From Aestuariimicrobium ganziense (GTDB taxonomy: Bacteria; Actinomycetota; Actinomycetes; Propionibacteriales; Propionibacteriaceae): a stretch of DNA of 64,000 bases. Below the pieces are notes generated by a model. It ran no database searches. It was not told the DNA's origin and saw nothing but the letters and a program-made list of their open reading frames with translations. The stretch spans positions 1 through 64,000 of the forward strand of contig NZ_JACYIZ010000001.1 in NCBI RefSeq assembly GCF_015352975.1, in the 5' to 3' direction. Of the stretch, positions 1 through 6,755 are shown piece by piece (within the stretch, counting starts at the first letter, position 1; every line of letters starts with the position of its first letter). A program made the position numbers and the translations under genes.

Positions 1-71
1 GCGGCCAGCGTCAACGCGGCACCACCCACAGCAGCAGCGCTCAGAAGCGAACGTCGAGTGAACGTGCTCAT
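1..71 (-). CDS. Tat-exported protein, N-terminal fragment
   Basis: Only the first 23 codons lie in the window; the gene continues beyond base 1. The peptide begins MSTFTRRSLLSAAAVGGAAL, which has a twin-arginine motif (TRRSLL) followed by a hydrophobic Ala/Gly/Leu stretch, so it is a Tat signal peptide. A strong ribosome binding site (AGGAGG at 81-86 on the complementary strand) sits 9 bases before the ATG, which fixes the start. The mature protein is not visible, so its function is unknown. The decayed IS element starts about 130 bases upstream and may have displaced the original promoter region. Confidence 0.7.
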   Translation of the reverse strand, partial: MSTFTRRSLLSAAAVGGAALTLA

Positions 72-201
72 CTATGCAATCCTCCTGGATCCACCCGTTG
101 CATCGTCGCTCCGGGTCCGAGCCCAATCGTGGCTCACCGCGGGGCCTGAAGCCAGTTCGCACGGCCGATCTTGACCACACTGTGACCAACATTTCGGACT
201 T

Positions 202-225
202 GGGTCTGCTGCAGGATCAGGTGAC
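202..225 (-). repeat. Terminal inverted repeat of first IS (transposase 3' side)
   Basis: GGGTCTGCTGCAGGATCAGG is the outer part of this repeat. It matches, in inverse orientation, the copy at 1466-1489 with about three mismatches. Read outward from the element it ends in CAGACCC. Confidence 0.7.
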
Positions 226-300
226 AGTGGTGATGCGGCCTGAGCGGCTGCTGGTTTCATGATCGTCTCGAACTCGAGGGGGGCAATCGTCCGAGGCCGT

Positions 301-336
301 GTTGGCGTCCGCGGCGGTGTTGGCGTCCGCGGCGGT
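301..336. repeat. 18-bp tandem duplication inside transposase
   Basis: Two perfect head-to-tail copies of GTTGGCGTCCGCGGCGGT (301-318 and 319-336). They encode a repeated PPRTPT unit near the end of the decayed transposase. Confidence 0.85.
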
Positions 337-1166
337 GATTGGGTGCGTTCGATCCAGGTCACGATCCCGATCCGCAGTCCCTCCCGGGTGCCCCAGTGGC
401 GCAGGTTGAGGACATTGTTCTGCAGCAGCCCGAACAAGCCCTGCATCGCCGGGTTGTCGCCGGCCGCCCCGGGTCTGCCCATCGACCCGACCATGGCGTG
501 ACGGTTGATCGCGTGCTGCAGTTTCCTCGACCGGAACTGACTGACCCTGTCGGAAGGCAGGACGCAGCCGGCCACCGAGTGACCCTCGATCCCGCGTCTG
601 GCAACGGCGGTGTCCAGCGCGGTGACGGCGAGGCGGGCCTGCATGCGCGAGTCGATCGAGTAGCCCACGATCCGGCCGGAGTACACGTCCTTGACGGCGC
701 AGAGGTAGACCTTGCCCTCTCGCTTGGTGTGCTCCCAGACGTCTGTGAGCCAGAGATGGTTCGGCCCCTCGGCGGTGTAGTGACGTTCCACCAGGTCGTC
801 GTGAACCTGCGGGCCGGGGCGTTCGTGTCTGCCACGGGCTGGTTTCCCGACCACTGACCACCGCTGGTTGGCTTGGCGGATTCGCCACGCGGTCCGTTCG
901 GCCATCGCTTGGCCGGTGTCGCGGGCCTCGCCAGCCAGGAACCGGTGGCCGAACTCCGGATCGTCCTGGTGCGCGTCGCACAAGGCGTTGGCGCGTGGGC
1001 CTCGACCCAGTCGGCGTCGGTCACGGGTTTCGCGAGCCAGCGGTAGTAGGGCTGGCGGGCGAGCAGTACCCGGCACGTCACCACCACGAAGATCTGGTCG
1101 GCGGCGAGCTCGCTCGCGAGCGGGTAGAGCCTTGTCCCGCAAGGTTCGCCTGAGACAGATAGGCGG

Positions 1167-1421
1167 CGCCCGACGCAGGACCTCGTTCTCCTGCTCGAGA
1201 AGACGAATGCGCCGGTTCGCCTCCCGCAACGCCGCTGACTCGGCGGTGGTCGTTCCGGCTCGTTCGCCGATGCCGATGCGGTCCTGGCGCAGCCACTTGT
1301 TCAGCGTCATCGGGTGCAGGCCGAAGTCCTTGGCGACGTGCTCCAGAGTCACGCCGTCCTCGCGGTTGCGGGCGACCCGGAGCACGTCCTCGCGGAACTC
1401 TCTCGGGGAGGGCTTGGGCAT
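1167..1421 (-). pseudogene. IS3-family OrfA (HTH protein) of first IS
   Basis: The reading frame begins MPKPSPREFREDVLRVARNR and shows the usual IS3 OrfA layout: a helix-turn-helix (about residues 25-45, with the LNKWLRQD motif), then a heptad-like region (LREANRRIRLLEQENEVLRR, about 65-84) for dimerisation. In intact relatives OrfA ends a little further on and OrfB is made by a -1 frameshift. Here the same frame is open all the way through OrfB to base 72, so the OrfA stop is missing. I treat it as part of a non-functional element. Confidence 0.65.
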
Positions 1422-1450
1422 GCTGACATCCCGCCAGCCAGCCTCTCGGG

Positions 1451-2887
1451 CTAGCCATCTCGAATGTCACCCATCCCTGCAGCAGACCCTCGCCGCAGAC
1501 GGACCTCCTCGTAGGCATCCAGGGCCTCCTGCCGGGACTGCTTCAGGTCGACGACGGGTGTCAGCGGCCTGGGTCTTGCGTCGCGGAGCCATCGGGTGGT
1601 GTAGGCGCCGTCCGGGTCGAAGCGGGCCCTTTGGAGCTCGGGGTTGAAGACCCGGAAATAGGGCGCCGCGTCGGCGCCGCAGCCGGCCACCCACTGCCAG
1701 GAGACCGGATTGTTGGCCTCGTCGGCGTCCACCAGGGTGTCCCAGAACCACTGCTCGCCCAGCCACCAGGGCTGCAGCAGGTTCTTGGTGAGCAGTGAGG
1801 CGGTGACCATGCGCACCCGGTTGTGCATCCAACCCGTCTGCCACAGCTGCAGCATGCCCGCATCGACCAGGTCGTATCCGGTGCGTCCCTGCTGCCAGGC
1901 CCGCAGGTGCTCCTCGTCCGGTTCGTAGGGAAAGGCCTCGAACTGGCTCCGCATCGGGCGGGTCGAGAGGTCGTCGAGGTGAAAGGTCAGGTGCCAGCAG
2001 AACTCGCGCCAGTAGAGCTGCCGCAGCCAGGCCTGGCGGTCGGTCGCCGCTACGTCAACCCGGTTGGCTGCCTCGAGCAGTTGCCTCGGGGAGACCTCCC
2101 CGGTGCGCAGGTGGGGCGACAGGCGGCTGGTGGAGTCGTGGTCCGCGGGCAGGTCGTGTGAGGTGCGGTAGCCCGGTAGCCATTGCTCGATCGCGTCGAG
2201 GCGGGCCAGCGCCTCGTCCTCCCCGGGGGACCAGTGCTGTGCGACCGTGTCCCGCCACCACTGCGGGTGGTCGTCGAGCAGCCCCAGGTCGTCGACCTGG
2301 CGGGTGACGCCCTCACCCAGGTCGTCGGGCAGCGCCATCGCGCCGTCTGCGGCCTGCGGCGGGGTGTCCGGGGCGGGCAGGCAGGTACCCACGTAGAGCT
2401 CCGAGGCCTGGCGGTGGAAGGCGGTGAAGACCGTGTAGTGCCCGCCGGTGGTGGTGGAGAGCGTCCACGGTTCCACCAGCAGGCTGCCGGGGTGGCTGTG
2501 CGCCGCCAGGCCAGCCGCCAGCAATCCCGCCTTCACCTCGGCGTCCAGCGCGCGGGCTGCCGGGGCGTATCGGCGAGTCCACCTGAGGGTTCTTGCTCCC
2601 AAGCGTTTCGCGAGGTCGGGCAGGATCTGGCGAGCGTCACCCTGGGCGAACAGCAAGGGGATGCCCAGTTCGGCCAAGGACTGCGAGAGCGACACAAGAC
2701 TCTGGTGGTACCACCAGCGGCTCGCTGCTCCCAGCGGGCGCGGTCCTCGGGCCTCGCCCTTGGGTGCGGGCGGGCTGAATTCGCGGATCCACAGTGCCAC
2801 CACCACCCCGTTGTCCTGCAGTGCAGCACTCAGTGCCGGGTGGTCGTGGACCCTGAGGTCGTCGCGCAGCCACAGCAGGGTTGTCAC
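1451..2887 (-). CDS. phr: Deoxyribodipyrimidine photolyase (class I type)
   Basis: A 478-residue flavoprotein predicted to repair UV-induced pyrimidine dimers using blue light. The N-terminal antenna domain starts MTTLLWLRDDLRVHDHPALS. The C-terminal FAD domain has the family signatures TSRLSPHLRTGEVSPRQLL, MLQLWQTGWMHNRVRM and DADEANNPVSWQWVAGCGAD followed by AAPYFRVFNP. The ATG overlaps the stop of the upstream FAD oxidoreductase gene by 4 bases, so the two are translationally coupled. Photolyases often sit in light-induced carotenoid clusters, which fits the LitR-type regulator nearby. The last 12 or so codons (after EEVRLRR) are encoded by the IS end, so the native C-terminus was replaced; the conserved core is complete and activity is likely retained. 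Confidence 0.9.
   Translation of the reverse strand: MTTLLWLRDDLRVHDHPALSAALQDNGVVVALWIREFSPPAPKGEARGPRPLGAASRWWYHQSLVSLSQSLAELGIPLLFAQGDARQILPDLAKRLGARTLRWTRRYAPAARALDAEVKAGLLAAGLAAHSHPGSLLVEPWTLSTTTGGHYTVFTAFHRQASELYVGTCLPAPDTPPQAADGAMALPDDLGEGVTRQVDDLGLLDDHPQWWRDTVAQHWSPGEDEALARLDAIEQWLPGYRTSHDLPADHDSTSRLSPHLRTGEVSPRQLLEAANRVDVAATDRQAWLRQLYWREFCWHLTFHLDDLSTRPMRSQFEAFPYEPDEEHLRAWQQGRTGYDLVDAGMLQLWQTGWMHNRVRMVTASLLTKNLLQPWWLGEQWFWDTLVDADEANNPVSWQWVAGCGADAAPYFRVFNPELQRARFDPDGAYTTRWLRDARPRPLTPVVDLKQSRQEALDAYEEVRLRRGSAAGMGDIRDG
1466..1489 (+). repeat. Terminal inverted repeat of first IS (transposase 5' side)
   Basis: The partner of 202-225; read outward it runs GTCACCCATCCCTGCAGCAG and ends in CAGACCC. 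It lies inside the 3' end of the photolyase reading frame. Confidence 0.7.
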
Positions 2888-4149
2888 CCCGTGGTCCTCT
2901 CATGGGGCATCTGGGTGCGAAGGCGACGGATGACCTCGCTGGCGGCTGCTTGCCCGGAGGCGACGGCTCCGTCAATGGAGGCATTTCCGAACTGGTCACC
3001 GCACAGCACCACCTCGTCGCGATAACCGATGCGGCCATGGGCGAACTGTCCCGGGGCGACAGCGGGCAGCGAGTGGGGGATCCGGTGTGTTGCCAGGGTG
3101 CGCCACCCGTCGGTGTCCGCGCCGTAGATGTGCCCCAGGTGCGCGAGCACCTGCTGCTCGTCAACGCCGCCATCGGCCGCGTCGCGATCGGCCCGATCGC
3201 CATCGCTCACGTCACCGTCGGCCAGGGTCAGGGCCGCGACGAGGTGCTGGCCGGCGGGTGCGTGGTCCGGTGCGGCGTGGCTCACCACTGCGGTGGTGAC
3301 CGCCGGGCCGGATGACTCGCCGTCGACGTGGATGGCGCCGCTGTGACTGGGGGCCCGGTCCGTGGCGAACCACCAGGTGGTGGTCGGGTGCGTCACTGGA
3401 GGCTGCTCGCCGGCAAGACAGGCGGCGCCGATCGGACCCGCCGCCAGGACCAGCGCCCGCCCGGTGAAGTCACCGTGGGGCGTCGAGACCCCTGACGCCA
3501 CGGTGTCCACCGCTGTCACGCGATGATCGAGGCGCACGTCGAGCCCGTCGGCCAGCACTTCGGGCAGGCGTCGCATGCCGCCCTTGGGAAGGCTGGGGGT
3601 GCCCCGCAGGAACATCGACGCCAGCCAGGCGGTGAAGCGCAGCGAGGTGGAGCCCTCTGCCTCGCACACCACCCCTGCGAGGAAGGGGTCCACGACGTGG
3701 CGGCGCAGCGGGCCCCGGAAACCGGCGGCGTCGAAGGCATCGCCCCGGCGACGATCGGAGCTGGGCAGTTGCAGGGCGAGGCGTGCCGCCGCCAGATCAC
3801 GAAGAGAGACCAGCCCGCTGCGCAGGTCCCGGGCGATAGCCCGAGGGTGGCGCGTCGGGTCGACCAGCTCGTCGATCTGCCCACCGCGCCGCACTCGGAT
3901 GGCGCGGGGGAAGGGCTGGAGGTCCAGGCCGGCCAGCACCCCGGTGGCACGCAGATGGGGATAGGCGGGGTTGAGCACCTGGAAGCCGCGCTCCAGCAGG
4001 AAGCCGTCCACCTCGTCGTTGGTGGCCCGTCCGCCAACGCGGTCCGTGGCTTCCAGCACCACGGTCTTGAAGCCTGCATCCTCCAGGGCGGCGGCACAGG
4101 CCAGGCCAGCCAGGCCCGCTCCCACCACGATCACGTCATGAAGGCTCAT
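2884..4149 (-). CDS. FAD-dependent amine-oxidase-like oxidoreductase
   Basis: A 421-residue protein with an N-terminal dinucleotide-binding fold (VIVVGAGLAGLACAAALE), the RVGGR motif typical of amine oxidases, phytoene desaturases and protoporphyrinogen oxidases, and a C-terminal FAD-closing segment (LCGDQFGNASIDGAVASGQA). Substrate is not known. It heads a two-gene unit with the photolyase (4-base overlap) and faces the lycopene cyclase across a shared promoter region, so a role in carotenoid or light-protection chemistry is a reasonable inference. It carries an unusual Asp-rich loop (DGDVSDGDRADRDAADGG). The start is supported by GAGGAC 5 bases upstream of the ATG. Confidence 0.8.
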   Translation of the reverse strand: MSLHDVIVVGAGLAGLACAAALEDAGFKTVVLEATDRVGGRATNDEVDGFLLERGFQVLNPAYPHLRATGVLAGLDLQPFPRAIRVRRGGQIDELVDPTRHPRAIARDLRSGLVSLRDLAAARLALQLPSSDRRRGDAFDAAGFRGPLRRHVVDPFLAGVVCEAEGSTSLRFTAWLASMFLRGTPSLPKGGMRRLPEVLADGLDVRLDHRVTAVDTVASGVSTPHGDFTGRALVLAAGPIGAACLAGEQPPVTHPTTTWWFATDRAPSHSGAIHVDGESSGPAVTTAVVSHAAPDHAPAGQHLVAALTLADGDVSDGDRADRDAADGGVDEQQVLAHLGHIYGADTDGWRTLATHRIPHSLPAVAPGQFAHGRIGYRDEVVLCGDQFGNASIDGAVASGQAAASEVIRRLRTQMPHERTTG

Positions 4150-4227
4150 CGGGTGTCCTCCTCGTTCCGGACTTCGTCTGCCTTGAGCGCTACGGATGGT
4201 GACATCCCTCGATGGGGACCTGAGGCA

Positions 4228-4233
4228 AACCTA
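4228..4233 (-). promoter_or_regulatory. Possible -10 box for the oxidoreductase-photolyase unit
   Basis: TAGGTT on the complementary strand, about 80 bases before the oxidoreductase ATG. I see no matching -35 box, so the promoter would depend on an activator or on sequence I do not recognise. Confidence 0.3.
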
Positions 4234-4239
4234 GCGTCA

Positions 4240-4254
4240 GTCCGGTGCCCGGAC
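4240..4254. promoter_or_regulatory. Dyad in the divergent oxidoreductase/crtY region
   Basis: GTCCGGTGCCCGGAC is a 6-bp perfect inverted repeat with a 3-base centre. It lies directly upstream of the possible TAGGTT box and between two divergent units, so it is a plausible operator. Confidence 0.35.
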
Positions 4255-4324
4255 GTGGTGCTTGGCACGCTGTCCGCCCGCAGCGGATTGCCAGGTACGG
4301 GCAGCAATGGGCGACAGTAGTGGC

Positions 4325-4396
4325 ATGGATGAGTACTCTGCACTGACCGTCCTCACCTCCGGCCTGTGGCCAGACCGGCACGGGATCGCCGCGTGA
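4325..4396 (+). CDS. Possible short leader ORF coupled to crtY
   Basis: A 23-codon ORF (MDEYSALTVLTSGLWPDRHG and three more residues) whose TGA overlaps a GTG start for the lycopene cyclase (GTGA at 4393-4396). No clear ribosome binding site precedes it. It may couple translation of crtY, or be chance; I do not recognise the peptide. Confidence 0.25.
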   Translation: MDEYSALTVLTSGLWPDRHGIAA

Positions 4397-5481
4397 GCGT
4401 CGAGGTCGCGGTGGTTGGCGTGGGCCCGGCTGGCCGGGCCCTGACCCATCGGCTTTTGGCCCGCGGAGTGCGCGTCATGGCCGTGGACCCGCACCCGGAC
4501 CGCCCTTGGGCAGCGACCTACGGGGGCTGGCTGCATCAGCTCCCGTCCTGGATAGACGACACCGCGGTGGGCGCCACCAGCGGCGACACCCGCCTGGTGG
4601 CGCGGGGCAACCATGTGCTCCCCGGCGAGTACGTCGTGCTGGACAACGAACGGCTGCAGCGGTCGTTGCCCCTCGACGGTGCCACCGTCGAGGCGCGGTG
4701 GGTGTCCGACAAGGAGATGGCCTGTTTGGCGCCCCGAGTGGTCGACTGTCGGGGCAACCGGGTGGGCATGCGTGGTGGGGTGGCCGTGGCCCAGACGGCC
4801 TTTGGGGTTCGGCTGGATCCGCACCAGGCGCGGCCCCTGCTGGCTGGTGCCGAGGCCATCCTGATGGACTGGCGGCCCTTCGACGGAACATCGCGCTGGG
4901 GAACCCGGTCACCCAGCTTCTGCTACGTGGTGCCATTGCCGGATGGCAGGATCCTCGCCGAGGAGACATGTCTGGCGGGCCGACCGGCGCTGTCCCAGCA
5001 CGAACTGGCCACACGACTGCACCACAGGCTGAGGGTCCATGGGATCGAACCTCCGGGACAGCGCGACGCCGACGCGGAGCGGGTGCATATCCCGATGCTC
5101 CCGCGCCCGGGCGCACGCCACGGTTTCGGCGCCGCCGGCCGTGAGGTCAATCCCATCAGCGGCTACAGCGTCTTCGCCTCCCTCGCCCGCGCCGACGAGG
5201 TGGCCGATTGCCTCGCGAGCGGGCAACCGTGGAGCAGCCGCACCTCTGCCTGGCGGACCCAGGCCCTGGAATCCCTGCTCCAACTCTCGCCCGAGGCCGT
5301 CGTCGATCTCTTCGACGCCTTTGGCAGGCTCTCTTTCGGCAGTCAGCAGGCCGTGCTCGATCCGGGCACGCCTGACCGGTCACTGCTGCGCAGCCTGGCG
5401 CAGCAGTGGCTGTTGATGTCGGGCCGGAATCGGCTCGTCTCCGCCACCGCCCGCGGCCTGTTCCATCGGGGTCGATCATGA
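4393..5481 (+). CDS. crtY: Lycopene cyclase, CrtY/CrtL family
   Basis: A predicted flavoprotein that cyclises the ends of lycopene to beta-ionone rings. The N-terminus has a Rossmann nucleotide-binding motif (VAVVGVGPAGRALTHRLL). Family signatures follow: MDWRPFDG (the MDW/YDW motif) and SFCYVVPLPDGR then ILAEETCLAGRP, which corresponds to the conserved FLYAMP...EETSL region. About 362 residues fits the family. I chose GTG 4393 because it lies just before the Rossmann fold and overlaps the preceding short ORF; GTG 4366 is an in-frame alternative. The stop overlaps the P450 start (ATGA at 5478-5481), so cyclase and P450 form one unit. A cyclised product is needed as substrate for CrtU on the opposite strand. 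Confidence 0.85.
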   Translation: MSVEVAVVGVGPAGRALTHRLLARGVRVMAVDPHPDRPWAATYGGWLHQLPSWIDDTAVGATSGDTRLVARGNHVLPGEYVVLDNERLQRSLPLDGATVEARWVSDKEMACLAPRVVDCRGNRVGMRGGVAVAQTAFGVRLDPHQARPLLAGAEAILMDWRPFDGTSRWGTRSPSFCYVVPLPDGRILAEETCLAGRPALSQHELATRLHHRLRVHGIEPPGQRDADAERVHIPMLPRPGARHGFGAAGREVNPISGYSVFASLARADEVADCLASGQPWSSRTSAWRTQALESLLQLSPEAVVDLFDAFGRLSFGSQQAVLDPGTPDRSLLRSLAQQWLLMSGRNRLVSATARGLFHRGRS

Positions 5482-6698
5482 CGGCACGGCGCGCGGTCCG
5501 CGCGGACGAAGAGTCCGGCATGCGGGTGGAGAAGGTCGGCGGCATCTGGCGCGTCGGTTCCCTGGAGGCAGCGCGGCAGCTGCTGCGAGCGCGTCACCAG
5601 ACGACACAGGCCGGGTTCACGGCAGAGTTCATTCCCCAGGGGCGACTGGAGCACCGCCCCATCCTCATCTCGGACGGGCCCGCCCATGACGAGCAACGCA
5701 GCCAGGTCGCCCGCTTCTTCGCTCCGGCGGTGGTGGAGGAACGCTACGGCGAGATGATCGCTGCCTGCGCGGATCGGCTGTTGGATGCGGTGGGCGTCGG
5801 TGGCGAGGTCGATCTGCACCAGGTGGCCCTGCACTACACGGTGGAGGTGACCGCCGAGATCGTGGGACTCACCCACAGGTCGGCCCAGCGGAGCCCCGCG
5901 GCACGGGATCGGGCGGTGCGCACCATGTCACGTCGGCTCGTGGCCTTCTTCGACCAACCCCCCATCGACCTGTCGCGCAAGGACCTGGGGCGCAGTGGCA
6001 GGCAATGGGCACGGGCCGCTCACAAGGGTCTGTGGCCGCTGCTCAGCTTCTACCTCGCCGACGTGCGCCCGGCCATCCGGGAGCGGCGTCGCAATCCCGG
6101 CAACGATGTCATCAGCCACCTGGCAAGCCAGGGATGGTCCAGCACCAACATTCTGGTGGAGGCCGTCACCTACGGCACCGCCGGGATGGTGACGACGCGG
6201 GAGTTCATCTGCATGGCCGCGTGGCACCTGATGACGAGCCCGGCCCTGGCGCAGCGGTATGTCGTCGCGGGGGAGCGCGAGCGCCTGGCCATCCTGACCG
6301 AGCTGATCCGCCTTGAACCCGTCGTGGGCCACCTCTACCGGCGGACGTGCGCGGAGATCGTCATCACCGACGGTGGCGTCTCGCACACCATCCCGGCCGG
6401 CGACCTGGTCGACGTGTCGGTGCGCGACGCCAACGCCGATCCACTCGCCATGCAGGACCCCTTGGCACTGTGTCCCGCTCGCGAGCTGCCCCGGGGAGTT
6501 CGCGCGGCTGTGCTCAGCTTCGGCGACGGGGCCCACAGGTGCCCCGGCGAAACGCTGGCGCTCATGGAGGCCGACGTGCTGTTGACGCGGCTGCTGGCAC
6601 GCAACCCGCGGATGCTGAGGGAACCGTCGATCGGCTGGGACGACCTGGTCAGCGGATACGAGCTGCGCGGCATGGCAGTCGCCCTCGACCGAGGCTGA
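5478..6698 (+). CDS. Cytochrome P450, probable carotenoid hydroxylase
   Basis: A 406-residue soluble-type P450. It has the oxygen-binding I-helix (TYGTAGMVTTRE), the ExxR motif (ELIRLEPVVGH) and the haem loop FGDGAHRCPGE with the Cys thiolate at about residue 355. ATG 5478 overlaps the crtY stop by 4 bases, which decides the start. In coryneform bacteria P450s have been proposed to 3-hydroxylate the aromatic carotenoid isorenieratene; position next to crtY and facing crtU supports an analogous role here, but that is inference. A redox partner is not encoded nearby. It converges on crtU, with a 57-base gap between the two stops. Confidence 0.85.
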   Translation: MTARRAVRADEESGMRVEKVGGIWRVGSLEAARQLLRARHQTTQAGFTAEFIPQGRLEHRPILISDGPAHDEQRSQVARFFAPAVVEERYGEMIAACADRLLDAVGVGGEVDLHQVALHYTVEVTAEIVGLTHRSAQRSPAARDRAVRTMSRRLVAFFDQPPIDLSRKDLGRSGRQWARAAHKGLWPLLSFYLADVRPAIRERRRNPGNDVISHLASQGWSSTNILVEAVTYGTAGMVTTREFICMAAWHLMTSPALAQRYVVAGERERLAILTELIRLEPVVGHLYRRTCAEIVITDGGVSHTIPAGDLVDVSVRDANADPLAMQDPLALCPARELPRGVRAAVLSFGDGAHRCPGETLALMEADVLLTRLLARNPRMLREPSIGWDDLVSGYELRGMAVALDRG

Positions 6699-6713
6699 CA
6701 GCCCAGCGGCGGG

Positions 6714-6752
6714 CACCCCACCGCAACCGCTGTGCGACGCGCTACTGGGGTG
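6714..6752. terminator. Weak inverted repeat between convergent P450 and crtU
   Basis: CACCCCA at 6714-6720 pairs with TGGGGTG at 6746-6752 across a 25-base loop. It sits in the 57-base gap between two convergent stops. There is no T-run, so a terminator role is only suggested by position. Confidence 0.3.
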
Positions 6753-6755
6753 TGT

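Larger units (their letters stand above)
202..1131 (-). pseudogene. IS3-family transposase OrfB, frameshifted and catalytically altered
   Basis: The DDE transposase of the first IS. Its N-terminal part (RLYPLASELAADQ, then PYYRWLAKPVTDADWVEAHA) is in one frame to about position 1000; the rest, from DDPEFGHRFL through the integrase core, is in another, so a small deletion broke it. The core keeps the first Asp (WLTDVWEH) and the second (PSDRVSQF), but the region where relatives have an AMES-type Glu reads NPAMQGLFGLL, with Gln instead. An 18-bp tandem duplication near the 3' end adds a PPRTPT repeat. There is no stop before the element end; the frame runs on to base 72. Function is very probably lost. 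Confidence 0.75.
202..1489 (-). mobile_element. Decayed IS3-family insertion sequence
   Basis: An IS3-type element of about 1.29 kb with imperfect terminal inverted repeats at 202-225 and 1466-1489 (shared outer sequence GGGTCTGCTGCAGG). It carries an OrfA with an HTH and leucine-zipper-like region and an OrfB of the DDE integrase type. Both show damage: OrfB is frameshifted near position 1000, the last acidic catalytic residue appears replaced by Gln, an 18-bp tandem duplication lies at 301-336, and the transposase frame has no stop inside the element. I see no clear target-site duplication. It separates the photolyase gene from the Tat-protein gene and supplies the last codons of the photolyase reading frame. 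Confidence 0.8.

Noticed and set aside
72..1421. A 449-codon open frame read as one intact transposase
   Set aside because: It joins OrfA, an off-frame stretch and the OrfB core, then runs out of the element; the middle 70 residues are not transposase-like.
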